DNA of 64,000 nt from Pseudomonas libanensis. GTDB lineage: Bacteria > Pseudomonadota > Gammaproteobacteria > Pseudomonadales > Pseudomonadaceae. Shown here piece by piece: positions 44,475 to 53,105 of the stretch; position 1 is the stretch's first letter; every line of letters begins with the position of its first letter. Made by a program: the position numbers and the translations under genes. The notes beneath the pieces were generated by a model. It did no database searches, was not told the DNA's origin, and was given only the letters and a program-made list of their open reading frames with translations. The stretch lies in assembly GCF_001439685.1 (NCBI RefSeq), contig NZ_JYLH01000011.1, positions 162,943 through 226,942 on the forward strand, written 5' to 3'.

Positions 44475-46175
44475 ATGCACAGTTATGACTATTGGCTGAT
44501 CATCGCCTTCTTTGCCGTGGTACTGGTGCCGGCACCGTTCCTGGGGCGGTTCTACTACAAGGTGATGGAAGGCCAGCGTACCTGGCTCAGCCCGGTACTG
44601 GGGCCGGTGGAAAACGCCTGTTATCGCTTGTCGGGTGTGGATGCACAGCAGGAACAAAGCTGGCAGAAGTACATGCTGGCCTTGCTCGCATTCAACCTCG
44701 CGGGCTTCTTACTGCTGTTCTCGATCCTGTTGTTCCAAGGCTCCCTCCCGCTCAACCCGCAGAAATTGCCGGGCCAGGAATGGACCCTGGCGTTCAACAC
44801 CGCCGTCAGTTTCATGACCAACACCAACTGGCAGAACTACAGCGGTGAGGCGTCCCTGAGCTACCTCAGCCAGATGGTCGGCCTGACTGTGCAGAACTTC
44901 GTCAGTGCGGCGACTGGCCTAGCAGTCCTGGTCGCCTTATGCCGTGGGATTGGTCGCAAATCTGCCCAGACGCTGGGCAATTTCTGGGTCGACATGACCC
45001 GCGCCACCCTCTACGGCCTGCTGCCGTTGTGCCTGGTGCTGGCGCTGTTCCTGGTATGGCAGGGCGTGCCGCAAACCTTCGCCCATTACATTGATGCCGT
45101 GACGATGCAGGGCGTGGATCAAGTGATTCCGCTGGGCCCGGCGGCCAGCCAGATTGCGATCAAGCAACTGGGTACCAACGGCGGCGGCTTCTTCGGTGTG
45201 AACTCGGCGCATCCGTTCGAGGACCCGACGGCCTGGGCCAACCTGTTCGAAGTGGCTTCGATCATTCTGATCCCGGTAGCGTTGGTGTTTACCTTTGGCC
45301 ACTACGTCAAAGACCTGCGTCAGAGCCGTGCCATCCTCGGTTGCATGCTGGCGCTGTTCCTGATCGGCGGCGCGACGTCGCTGTGGTCCGAATACCAGCC
45401 CAATCCAACGTTGAACAACCCGGCGGTGGAGCAAACCGCGCCACTGGAAGGTAAGGAAACACGCTTTGGCACCACCGGCACGGTGCTGTGGTCGGTGACC
45501 ACCACCGCGGCGTCCAACGGTTCGGTCAACGGCATGCAGGACAGTCTCAGCCCCCTGAGTGGGATGGTGGCGTTGGTTAACATGATGGTCGGCGAAGTGA
45601 TCTTCGGCGGCGTGGGTGCCGGGATGTACGGCATGTTGCTCAACGTGTTGATCGCGGTGTTCCTCGCCGGCCTGATGATTGGCCGCACTCCTGAATACCT
45701 GGGCAAGAAACTCCAGGCCAAGGAAGTGCAATTGCTGGTGGTGACCCTGCTGGTGATGCCGGTCGGTGTGCTGGTGCTGAGCTCCATCGCCGCCAGCCTG
45801 CCAGGCCCGGCAGGTGCCATCAGTAACCCCGGCCCCCACGGGTTCAGCCAGTTGCTGTACGCCTACACCTCGGCCAGCGCCAACAACGGTTCGGCGTTTG
45901 CCGGCCTCGGCGCCAATACCGCGTTCCATAACCTGATGCTTGGCCTGGGCATGTTGATCGGCCGCTTTGGCTACATCCTCCCGGTACTGGCCCTGGCCGG
46001 CAGCCTGGCGATGAAGAAGGCCGCACCGATTGGCCAGAACAGCTTCCCCACCCATGGCCCGCTGTTCGTCACCTTGTTGACCGTGACCATTTTGCTGGTG
46101 GGCGGCCTGACTTTCCTGCCGACGCTGGCGCTGGGTCCTATCGCTGAACACTTGAGCATGGCTGTTGCTAAATGA
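44475..46175 (+). CDS. kdpA: Potassium-transporting ATPase subunit KdpA
   Basis: K+-selective, channel-like subunit of the KdpFABC pump, 566 residues, about ten membrane helices arranged as four pore repeats. Selectivity-filter segments are visible: TNTNWQNYSGE near 115, GTNGGGFFGVNSAHPFEDP near 232, GTTGTVLWSVTTTAASNGSVN near 343, and SASANNGSAFAGLGANT near 470. ATG 44475 follows AGGAG; an in-frame ATG 13 codons upstream overlaps kdpF. Its stop overlaps a possible early kdpB start (ATGA). Confidence 0.96.
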   Translation: MHSYDYWLIIAFFAVVLVPAPFLGRFYYKVMEGQRTWLSPVLGPVENACYRLSGVDAQQEQSWQKYMLALLAFNLAGFLLLFSILLFQGSLPLNPQKLPGQEWTLAFNTAVSFMTNTNWQNYSGEASLSYLSQMVGLTVQNFVSAATGLAVLVALCRGIGRKSAQTLGNFWVDMTRATLYGLLPLCLVLALFLVWQGVPQTFAHYIDAVTMQGVDQVIPLGPAASQIAIKQLGTNGGGFFGVNSAHPFEDPTAWANLFEVASIILIPVALVFTFGHYVKDLRQSRAILGCMLALFLIGGATSLWSEYQPNPTLNNPAVEQTAPLEGKETRFGTTGTVLWSVTTTAASNGSVNGMQDSLSPLSGMVALVNMMVGEVIFGGVGAGMYGMLLNVLIAVFLAGLMIGRTPEYLGKKLQAKEVQLLVVTLLVMPVGVLVLSSIAASLPGPAGAISNPGPHGFSQLLYAYTSASANNGSAFAGLGANTAFHNLMLGLGMLIGRFGYILPVLALAGSLAMKKAAPIGQNSFPTHGPLFVTLLTVTILLVGGLTFLPTLALGPIAEHLSMAVAK

Positions 46176-46195
46176 AGAGCCTAGGGGATATGAAA

Positions 46196-48253
46196 ATGAA
46201 TATGCCTGCAAAAAACGCGGCCCCGGTCAAACCCCAGGAGCCTGCCAAAACCGCCATCTCGGCCCTCTGGCGCCCGGCGCTGGTCCAGGCGTTCGTCAAG
46301 CTCGACCCACGCCAACTGCAACGCTCGCCGGTGATGCTGGTGGTCGAACTGACCGCCATCCTCACCACCGTGTTGTGCTTTGTGCCCGACACCACAGTGC
46401 CGACCTTTGTCGCCGTGCAAATCGCGGTGTGGCTGTGGTTCACCGTGCTGTTCGCCAACTTCGCCGAAGCCTTGGCCGAAGGCCGTGGCAAGGCCCGCGC
46501 CGATAGCCTCAAGGCCGGCAGCGAAGGCTTGAGCGCTCGGCGCCAGGAGGCCGATGGCAGCTTCAAGGTGGTGCCGGCCACCAGCCTGCGCAAAGGCGAT
46601 GTGGTGCGTGTCGCCGCCGGCGAAATGATCCCCGGTGACGGTGAGGTCGTCGAAGGTATTGCCGCGGTCAACGAAGCGGCGATCACCGGCGAATCCGCTC
46701 CGGTGATCCGCGAGTCCGGCGGCGACCGCTCGGCCGTTACCGGCAACACACGGCTGGTCTCGGACTGGCTGCTGATCCGCATCACCGCCAACCCGGGTGA
46801 GTCCACGCTGGATCGCATGATTGCGTTGGTGGAAGGTGCCAAACGCCAGAAAACCCCCAACGAAGTCGCGCTGGATATCCTGCTGATCGGCCTGACCCTG
46901 ATCTTCCTGCTGGTGGTGGTGACCCTGCAGCCGTTCGCCCACTTCGCCAATGGCAGCTTGCCCCTGGTGTTCCTGGTTGCGCTGCTGGTGACGCTGATTC
47001 CAACCACCATTGGTGGCTTGCTGTCGGCCATTGGCATTGCCGGCATGGACCGCCTGGTGCGCCTCAACGTGATCGCCAAGTCCGGTCGCGCCGTGGAAGC
47101 GGCGGGGGACGTGCATGTGTTGCTGCTGGACAAGACCGGCACCATCACCTTCGGTAACCGTCGCTGCTCGGCGGTGGTCGCCGCGCCTGGCGTCAGTGGC
47201 CGGGAATTGGCCGAAGGCGCGCTGCTGGCGTCACTGGCCGATGATACGGCGGAGGGCAAATCCATCGTCGAATACCTGCGTGCCTTGCACCCGCAGGCCG
47301 AGCCGAGCCTGGATGAATTGACCTCTGTACCTTTCAGTGCTGAAACCCGTCTGTCTGGTGTTGACTACCAGGGTCGCGTATTCCGCAAAGGCGCCGTGGA
47401 CTCGCTGCTGGCGTTTATCGGTCAACAACGCAGCGAGCTTTTACCGCCACTGTCCCGTGAAATCGACAAGATCGCTCAAAGCGGCGGTACACCTTTGCTG
47501 GTGTGTGCCGATGGCAAGTTGCTCGGTGCAATCCATCTCAAGGACGTGGTCAAGCCCGGCATCCGCGAGCGGTTTGCCGAGTTGCGCAAGCTTGGGATCC
47601 GCACCGTGATGGTCACCGGCGACAACCCGCTGACCGCAGCCGCAATTGCCGCTGAAGCCGGTGTGGACGACGTGCTGGCCGAAGCCACGCCGGAGAAGAA
47701 ACTCGCGCGTATTCGCCATGAGCAGAACGACGGCCGCCTGGTTGCCATGTGCGGCGACGGCGCCAACGACGCCCCGGCGCTGGCCCAGGCTGACGTCGGC
47801 ATGGCGATGAACGATGGCACCCAGGCCGCGCGAGAAGCCGCCAATATGGTCGACCTCGACAGCGACCCGACCAAGCTGCTGGACGTGGTGCAGATCGGCA
47901 AGGAATTGCTGGTGACCCGTGGCGCGCTGACGACCTTTTCCATCGCCAACGATGTGGCCAAGTACTTCGCGATCCTGCCGGCGCTGTTCGCTACGATCTA
48001 CCCGCAATTGGGCGTGCTCAACATCATGCACTTGCAGAGCCCGCAGAGCGCGATCCTGTCGGCCATCGTGTTCAACGCGTTGATTATCGTGGTGCTGATT
48101 CCCCTGGCCCTGCGCGGCGTGCGGGTGCAGGCAGCGAGTGCGGCGGCCTTGCTGCGACGCAACCTGCTGATCTACGGCCTGGGTGGGCTGTTGGTGCCGT
48201 TCGTGGGTATCAAGGCTATCGACATGCTGCTGACCGCGCTGCACTTGGTCTGA
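46196..48253 (+). CDS. kdpB: Potassium-transporting ATPase ATP-binding subunit KdpB
   Basis: P-type ATPase engine of the Kdp pump, about 685 residues. Phosphatase motif TGES near 158, phosphorylated Asp in DKTGTITFG near 305, nucleotide-binding domain with FSAETRLSGV and KGAVDSLL, and hinge MVTGDNPLTAAAIA plus GDGANDAPALAQADVGMAM in the P-domain. The start is uncertain: ATG 46172 overlaps the kdpA stop, while 46196 lies eight bases after AGGGGA and gives the usual N-terminus (MNMPAKN). A small palindromic repeat separates it from kdpC. Confidence 0.95.
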   Translation: MNMPAKNAAPVKPQEPAKTAISALWRPALVQAFVKLDPRQLQRSPVMLVVELTAILTTVLCFVPDTTVPTFVAVQIAVWLWFTVLFANFAEALAEGRGKARADSLKAGSEGLSARRQEADGSFKVVPATSLRKGDVVRVAAGEMIPGDGEVVEGIAAVNEAAITGESAPVIRESGGDRSAVTGNTRLVSDWLLIRITANPGESTLDRMIALVEGAKRQKTPNEVALDILLIGLTLIFLLVVVTLQPFAHFANGSLPLVFLVALLVTLIPTTIGGLLSAIGIAGMDRLVRLNVIAKSGRAVEAAGDVHVLLLDKTGTITFGNRRCSAVVAAPGVSGRELAEGALLASLADDTAEGKSIVEYLRALHPQAEPSLDELTSVPFSAETRLSGVDYQGRVFRKGAVDSLLAFIGQQRSELLPPLSREIDKIAQSGGTPLLVCADGKLLGAIHLKDVVKPGIRERFAELRKLGIRTVMVTGDNPLTAAAIAAEAGVDDVLAEATPEKKLARIRHEQNDGRLVAMCGDGANDAPALAQADVGMAMNDGTQAAREAANMVDLDSDPTKLLDVVQIGKELLVTRGALTTFSIANDVAKYFAILPALFATIYPQLGVLNIMHLQSPQSAILSAIVFNALIIVVLIPLALRGVRVQAASAAALLRRNLLIYGLGGLLVPFVGIKAIDMLLTALHLV

Positions 48254-48256
48254 CCT

Positions 48257-48312
48257 GATCGTTCCCACGCTCCGCGTGGGAATGCCGCCCCGGACGCTCC
48301 GCGTCCCACCGC
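48257..48312. repeat. Double-hairpin intergenic repeat inside the kdp operon
   Basis: Two GC-rich hairpins, TTCCCACGC-tcc-GCGTGGGAA (48262-48282) and GGACGC-tcc-GCGTCC (48292-48306), share the same trinucleotide loop. From memory this CGTTCCCACGCTCCGCGTGGGAATGC sequence recurs in fluorescent pseudomonads. It lies between kdpB and kdpC and may lower downstream expression. Confidence 0.75.
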
Positions 48313-48335
48313 ACCACTGAATTGAGGAGTTTGAA

Positions 48336-48881
48336 ATGTCCAACATCATCCGCCCAGCCCTGAGCCTGCTGGTACTCATGACCCTGATCACCGGCGTGGC
48401 CTACCCACTGGTGGTCACCGGCGTGGCGCAAGTGGCCTTCCCCGACCAGGCCAATGGCAGCCTGGTGCGCGACGCCAGCGGCAAGGTGCGCGGCTCCAGC
48501 CTGATCGCCCAGGACTTTACCGGCGACAACTGGTTTCACCCACGCCCGTCAGCCGGTGCTTTCGCGACGGTTTCCAGCAGTGCCAGTAACCTGGGGCCAA
48601 GCAATCCGGCCTTGGCGACCCGCATCGTCGAGGATGCCAACAAGCAATCGGTGCCTGGCCAGGGCCCGGTGCCATTGGCTTCGCTGACTACCTCTGGCAG
48701 CGGTCTTGATCCACACTTGCCACCACAGGCGATTGCCTATCAACTGGCGCGGGTAGCGGCGGCGCGGAATGTGCCGGTGGCGACTTTGCAGCGGTTGTTG
48801 GATGAGCACATCGAAAGCCCGTTGGTAGGGCCGCCCGTAGTAAACGTCCTGGCCCTGAACATGGCTTTGGAAGCGTTGTAA
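48336..48881 (+). CDS. kdpC: Potassium-transporting ATPase subunit KdpC
   Basis: A 181-residue subunit with one N-terminal membrane helix (SLLVLMTLITGVAYPLVVTGVAQV) and a periplasmic domain. Family motifs are GSSLIAQDF near 50, FHPRPSA near 66, SNLGPSNPAL, and VPLASLTTSGSGLDPHLPPQAIAYQLARVAAARN near 115-145. It raises ATP affinity of KdpB and stabilises the pump. TGAGGAG lies eight bases before the ATG. Confidence 0.96.
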   Translation: MSNIIRPALSLLVLMTLITGVAYPLVVTGVAQVAFPDQANGSLVRDASGKVRGSSLIAQDFTGDNWFHPRPSAGAFATVSSSASNLGPSNPALATRIVEDANKQSVPGQGPVPLASLTTSGSGLDPHLPPQAIAYQLARVAAARNVPVATLQRLLDEHIESPLVGPPVVNVLALNMALEAL

Positions 48882-48892
48882 GCCAGGCGATC

Positions 48893-48965
48893 GCCATCGC
48901 GGGCAAGCCCGGCTCCCACATTTGGAATGCATTCCACTGTGGGAGTCGGGCTTGCCCGCGATGGC
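48893..48965. repeat. REP hairpin pair between kdpC and kdpD
   Basis: 27-base arms (gccatcgcgggcaagcccgg... and complement, one mismatch: GAGTCGGG against CCCGGCTC) flank atttggaatgcattccact, itself palindromic. It separates pump genes from the sensor/regulator genes and may uncouple their mRNA levels. Confidence 0.88.
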
Positions 48966-49008
48966 GGCCTTGAAGACTCTCGATAAATACCTGAAGGAAC
49001 CCTCGAGC

Positions 49009-51660
49009 ATGAGCGACTCCGGCCGCGCCGACGCCCTGTTAGCCGATCTGCCCCGTAACGGCCGTGGCCGGCTCAAAGTCTTCCTCGGCGCCGCGCCCGG
49101 CGTGGGCAAGACCTACGCGATGCTCCAGGCGGCCCACACCCAGCTGCGCCAAGGCGTAAGCCTGATTGCCGGTGTGGTCGAAACCCACGGCCGCGCCGAG
49201 ACCGAAGCCTTGCTCAGCGGTCTGCCGCAACAACAGCTGTTACGCAGCGAGTACCGTGGCGTAATGCTTGAAGAAATGGACCTCGACGGCCTGCTCGCCG
49301 CCAAGCCCAAGCTGGTGCTGGTGGACGAACTGGCCCACAGCAACGCCCCCGGCAGCCGCCATGAAAAGCGCTGGCAAGACATTCAGGAACTGCTCGCCGC
49401 CGGCATCAACGTGTTCACTACGGTCAACGTCCAGCACCTGGAAAGCCTCAATGACCAGGTACGTGGCATCACCGGCGTGCAAGTACGTGAAACCCTGCCG
49501 GACTGGGTGCTGCAGGAGGCCGACGAACTGCTGCTGATCGACCTGCCTTCCCGTGAGCTGCTGGAGCGCCTGCGTGACGGCAAGGTGTACGTACCTGAGC
49601 AGGCGCGTGCGGCCATCGATGCGTTTTTTACCCAGACCAACCTCATGGCCCTGCGCGAGCTGGCCATGCAAACCGCCGCCGCCCACGTCGACGATGACCT
49701 GGCCCAGGGCTACCGCCAACTCGGCCAGGCCGCGCCGGCAGTCCGCGGGCGTCTGTTGGTCGGCGTAGATGGCGATGCACAAGCCGAACGCCTGGTGCGC
49801 CATGCCAGCCGGGTGGCCCAGCGTCGGCATTTGCCCTGGAGCCTGGTGCATGTCGATAACGGCCGGGCGCGGGACGAACAATCGCGCCTGCGCCTGCAGA
49901 ACGCCCAGCAACTGGCGGAGCGGCTGGGTGGAGAAGTGGTGCTGCTGCGTGCCGGGGAAGTGGCCAAGACGCTGATCCAGCATGCCGCTGAACGCCGCGC
50001 CAGCTTGTTGCTGGTGGGGCAGTCGCGTATGCGCTGGAGGCGGCGCTTGTTCGGTGGCGGTTTGGCGGCGCGCCTGTTGCGCAATGCCCGGGGCTTGGAG
50101 ATCAACGTCCTCGACAGCGATGACATGCCTGCACCGCCGCGCCTGCCGGATGTGCGCGGGTTGGTGTGGTTCGATTACGCTTTGGCCGTGGTTGCCACGG
50201 TGGTCGCTACTGCCGTGGCCTGGGCCGTATCCAGCCTGTTGCCGCTGCCGAATATCTCGCTGGTGTTTCTCGCTGCGGTGCTGCTGGTGGCGGTGCGCAG
50301 CAGCCTGGGGCCGTCCCTGGTGTGCGCGGCACTGTCGTTCATGACCTACGACTTTCTGTTTATCCCACCGAATTTTTCCTTCGCCATCCAGCGCGAGGAG
50401 GACGTGCTGACCCTGTTGTTCTTTCTGTTGATGGCGGCGTTGACCGGCAACCTCGCCGCACGCCAGCGTCGCCAGTTGCAGGCGCTGCGTGATACCCAGG
50501 AAGAAACCAGCGAGTTGCTCGACCTGTCGCGCAAGCTCACCGCTGCCACCGACCGCCAAGCCGTCATCAGCGCCGCCGCCCACCATCTGCAAGGTTGGAG
50601 CGACCTTGACCTGTGCCTGGTCAATCGTGACGGTCAGGGCGGCTGGAAGGTCGAGACCGGTGGCCCGTTGACCTTCACCGAAGCCGAACGCGCCGCCGCC
50701 GATTGGGCCTGGCAGCATGATCAGCCGGCCGGCATGGGCACCGGCACCTTGCCGTTTGGGCGTTGGTGGTGGTGGCCGCTGTCGGGTGAAGAGGGGCCGT
50801 TGGGCTTGCTCGGCGTCAGTGCCAAACCGGGCCTGGAGTTGAGTGGCCAACGTCGGCGCTTGCTCACTGCGTTGAGCCAGCCGCTGGCCCAGGCGCTGGC
50901 GCGGGCACAGCTGGGGCAGGAGTTGGAATCGGCGCGCCTGCACGGGGAAACCGAACAACTGCGCAGCGCTTTGCTCGCGTCTGTGTCCCACGACTTGCGC
51001 ACGCCGTTGACCTCCATGCGCGGCAGCATCGACAGCCTGTTGGCCCTCGGTGAGGCCATTCCTTTGGAGGACCGCCGCGAGTTACTTGAGGGTACCCGTG
51101 ATGAAGCCGAGCGCCTCGACCGCTATATCCAGAATCTGCTGGACATGACGCGCCTGGGCCACGGTGCGCTGAAACTGGCGCGCGATTGGGTGTCGCCCGG
51201 CGATATCGTCGGCAGTGCCCTTGGACGATTGCGCGCCGTGCTGGCGCCCTTGCAGGTGAGCACCGATGTGCCGTCGGAACTGCCGTTGTTGTATGTGCAT
51301 GCTGCGTTGATCGAACAGGCACTGGTCAATGTGCTGGAAAACGCCGCACGGTTTTCGCCGCCCCAGGGCCGCTTGCAGTTGAGCGCGGGCGTGGCCGACC
51401 ACCAGCTGTTTTTTGCCGTGGCCGATGAGGGCCCGGGGATTCCCGAGGATGAGCGGGCGAAGATTTTCGACATGTTCTACACCGCTGCCCGCGGTGATCG
51501 GGGCGGGCAGGGCACCGGCCTCGGCCTGGCGATCTGCCAGGGCATGGTCGGCGCGCACGGCGGGCATATCAGCGTGGCTGATGGCATTGAAGGACGGGGT
51601 ACCTGCATCACTTTGTTTCTGCCGCTACAATCTCAACCTGGCTTGGACACTGACCTCTGA
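49009..51660 (+). CDS. kdpD: Sensor histidine kinase KdpD
   Basis: An 883-residue K+/turgor sensor. Order: KdpD N-terminal domain with Walker A GAAPGVGKTYA (near 23) and Walker-B-like LVLVDELAHSN near 105; USP-like domain about 245-365; four membrane helices about 390-490; GAF-like region about 510-640; HisKA with the phospho-His in SVSHDLRTPLTSMRGS near 662; HATPase with NVLENAARFSPP, DEGPGIP and GTGLGLAICQGMV. ATG 49009 matches the usual N-terminus; the frame is open further up through the REP. KdpE follows 46 bases downstream. Confidence 0.95.
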   Translation: MSDSGRADALLADLPRNGRGRLKVFLGAAPGVGKTYAMLQAAHTQLRQGVSLIAGVVETHGRAETEALLSGLPQQQLLRSEYRGVMLEEMDLDGLLAAKPKLVLVDELAHSNAPGSRHEKRWQDIQELLAAGINVFTTVNVQHLESLNDQVRGITGVQVRETLPDWVLQEADELLLIDLPSRELLERLRDGKVYVPEQARAAIDAFFTQTNLMALRELAMQTAAAHVDDDLAQGYRQLGQAAPAVRGRLLVGVDGDAQAERLVRHASRVAQRRHLPWSLVHVDNGRARDEQSRLRLQNAQQLAERLGGEVVLLRAGEVAKTLIQHAAERRASLLLVGQSRMRWRRRLFGGGLAARLLRNARGLEINVLDSDDMPAPPRLPDVRGLVWFDYALAVVATVVATAVAWAVSSLLPLPNISLVFLAAVLLVAVRSSLGPSLVCAALSFMTYDFLFIPPNFSFAIQREEDVLTLLFFLLMAALTGNLAARQRRQLQALRDTQEETSELLDLSRKLTAATDRQAVISAAAHHLQGWSDLDLCLVNRDGQGGWKVETGGPLTFTEAERAAADWAWQHDQPAGMGTGTLPFGRWWWWPLSGEEGPLGLLGVSAKPGLELSGQRRRLLTALSQPLAQALARAQLGQELESARLHGETEQLRSALLASVSHDLRTPLTSMRGSIDSLLALGEAIPLEDRRELLEGTRDEAERLDRYIQNLLDMTRLGHGALKLARDWVSPGDIVGSALGRLRAVLAPLQVSTDVPSELPLLYVHAALIEQALVNVLENAARFSPPQGRLQLSAGVADHQLFFAVADEGPGIPEDERAKIFDMFYTAARGDRGGQGTGLGLAICQGMVGAHGGHISVADGIEGRGTCITLFLPLQSQPGLDTDL

Positions 51661-51706
51661 ATGGCTCCTGAATGGGGTGATTTTTTAACGGATTTTGACG
51701 GACACC

Positions 51707-52396
51707 ATGAGCCAGACCGCGACGATTCTCGTCATTGATGACGAACCGCAGATCCGCAAATTCCTGCGTATCAGCCTGGCCTCCCAGGGCTACAAGGTGA
51801 TCGAGGCCGGCACCGGCAACGAAGGCCTGGCCCAGGCGGCCCTGAGCAAACCGGACTTGCTGGTGCTCGACCTGGGCTTGCCAGACATGGACGGCCAGCA
51901 AGTGCTGCGCGAGTTTCGCGAGTGGTCGACGGTGCCGGTGCTGGTGCTGTCGGTACGCGCCAGCGAAGGTCAGAAGGTCGAGGCCCTGGACGGTGGCGCC
52001 AATGACTATGTGACCAAGCCCTTCGGCATCCAGGAGTTTCTCGCCCGTGTGCGTGCATTGTTGCGCCAGGCGCCGGCGGGAGAGGCCCAGGAAGCCGCCC
52101 TGAGTTTTGGCCCGCTGACCGTAGACCTGGCCTATCGCCGCGTGCTGCTGGACGGTGCCGAAGTGGCGCTGACCCGCAAGGAATACGCGGTGCTCGCGCA
52201 GCTGGCACGTCATCCTGGGCGAGTGATTACCCAACAGCAGTTGCTCAAGGACATCTGGGGGCCGACCCATACCGAGGACAGCCACTACCTGCGTATCGTG
52301 GTGGGGCACCTGCGCCAGAAACTCGCGGATGACCCGACCCAGCCACGGTTTATCGTGACCGAGGCGGGGGTGGGGTATCGGCTGCTGGGTACTTGA
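51707..52396 (+). CDS. kdpE: Response regulator KdpE
   Basis: OmpR-family regulator of 229 residues. Receiver: acidic pair DDE near 13, phospho-Asp in LVLDLGLPDMDG near 52, Ser (VLSVRAS) in place of the common Thr, Lys in YVTKPFG near 102. C-terminal winged helix: ALTRKEYAVLAQLARHPGRVITQQQLLKDIWG and SHYLRIVVGHLRQKL. It should bind the phased boxes before kdpF when phosphorylated by KdpD. ATG 51707 is used; a TTG four codons earlier is in frame. REP sequence follows. Confidence 0.95.
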   Translation: MSQTATILVIDDEPQIRKFLRISLASQGYKVIEAGTGNEGLAQAALSKPDLLVLDLGLPDMDGQQVLREFREWSTVPVLVLSVRASEGQKVEALDGGANDYVTKPFGIQEFLARVRALLRQAPAGEAQEAALSFGPLTVDLAYRRVLLDGAEVALTRKEYAVLAQLARHPGRVITQQQLLKDIWGPTHTEDSHYLRIVVGHLRQKLADDPTQPRFIVTEAGVGYRLLGT

Positions 52397-52415
52397 GTTC
52401 ACCGCTGCCTGAACA

Positions 52416-52497
52416 GGCCTCATCGGGGGCAAGCCCCCTCCCACATTTCGATCTGTGAATACATTCAAAGTGTGGGAGGGGGCTTGCCCCCGATGAG
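52416..52497. repeat. REP hairpin pair interrupted by a mobile element
   Basis: Left arm 52416-52445 (ggcctcatcgggggcaagcc...) and right arm from 52471 (tgtgggagggggcttgcccc...). The right arm stops at CCCCGATGAG (52488-52497) and its last bases (GCC) resume at 53084 after a repeated CCCCGATGAG (53074-53083), showing that the intervening DNA was inserted into this REP. Confidence 0.85.
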
Positions 52498-52612
52498 CAT
52501 AGGTATCTACACAACTCTGTAGTGCTCAACGGTAACCACGATGCGAAGCGAGCCGCTCTTGATCTTGATCTCAGGCGCCCCGTTAAACCACGCTGGCCGG
52601 AATTCGACAGGG

Positions 52613-52799
52613 ATTTGGGGGGTAAACCGGCAGGGATGCCGGTTTAGCCGCCCCGCGCCATGGATGGCGCGTGGCGGCGGCCCCCCAAATCACTGGCGGA
52701 TTACGGGCACACCGAGCCTAGGCGAGGTGCCGAGTGGTGGGGCAAGAGCCCTTTGGTTACTTTGGGGCTCTTTTCCAAAGTGACCCGCTGTCAGAGCGG
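52613..52799 (+). ncRNA. Structured block: three-way junction plus terminator-like hairpin (candidate structured RNA)
   Basis: P1: ATTTGGGGGG (52613-52622) with CCCCCCAAAT (52681-52690). P2 directly after: TAAACCGGC (52623-52631) with GCCGGTTTA (52638-52646). P3 directly after: GCCGCC/GGCGGC plus CGCGCCA/TGGCGCG (52647-52678) with one internal mismatch and loop TGGA. Then AAGAGCCC (52744-52751) with GGGCTCTT (52765-52772) and a T-run, overlapping an alternative pairing CTTTGG (52751-52756) with CCAAAG (52775-52780), and a last stem CCGCT/AGCGG (52785-52799). All main stems are perfect. Transcription, strand and function are unknown. Confidence 0.45.
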
Positions 52800-52861
52800 A
52801 ACCCTAAGTGGCCGTTACCGCAGGAATGGATATGTACCCGGCATAGCTGTGTCGCCTGTCA

Positions 52862-53036
52862 GGCCGCCTTCGCGAGCAAGCCCGCTCCCACAGTTTGATT
52901 GCGGGGTGTCAGGTAGATTGGCATCGGCTGGCAGGCCGTCATCGCAGGCAAGCCAGCTCCCACATTTGGATCGCGGTGCGTCAGCTCGATCAGCGTCGGC
53001 TGTCAGTCCGTCACGGGAGCAAGCTCCCTCGCCACA
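52862..53036. repeat. Three single REP units in tandem, same orientation
   Basis: Half-REP sequences of three different subtypes follow each other within the mobile element: ttcgcgagcaagcccgctcc (near 52868), catcgcaggcaagccagctc (near 52942) and cgggagcaagctccctcgcc (near 53012). Elsewhere in the window REPs occur as inverted pairs of a single subtype; here they are unpaired and mixed. Confidence 0.7.
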
Positions 53037-53105
53037 GGTCCAGCGTCGCCCCAAAGTTGTGTAGATACCTATGCCCCGATGAGGCCATCAACAACACCCA
53101 GAATT

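Larger units (their letters stand above)
52498..53073. mobile_element. MITE-like insertion with terminal inverted repeats
   Basis: A 576-base segment begins CATAGGTATCTACACAACT and ends with its exact 19-base complement AGTTGTGTAGATACCTATG. It is flanked by the direct repeat CCCCGATGAG (52488-52497 and 53074-53083), which reads as a 10-base target-site duplication inside a REP arm. No transposase is encoded, so it would be moved by an enzyme in trans. Inside are a structured block (52613-52799) and three single REP units in the same orientation. From memory, similar internal sequence recurs in fluorescent pseudomonads. Short open frames inside (for example 52541-52783) have no protein character. 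Confidence 0.8.

Noticed and set aside
44937..46211. Reverse open frame opposite kdpA
   Set aside because: Same kind of His/Gln/Arg-rich shadow; KdpA selectivity motifs on the forward strand are clear.
52541..52783. Short open frame in the mobile element
   Set aside because: It runs through the perfect stems of the three-way junction; composition is explained by the palindromes, not by coding constraint.
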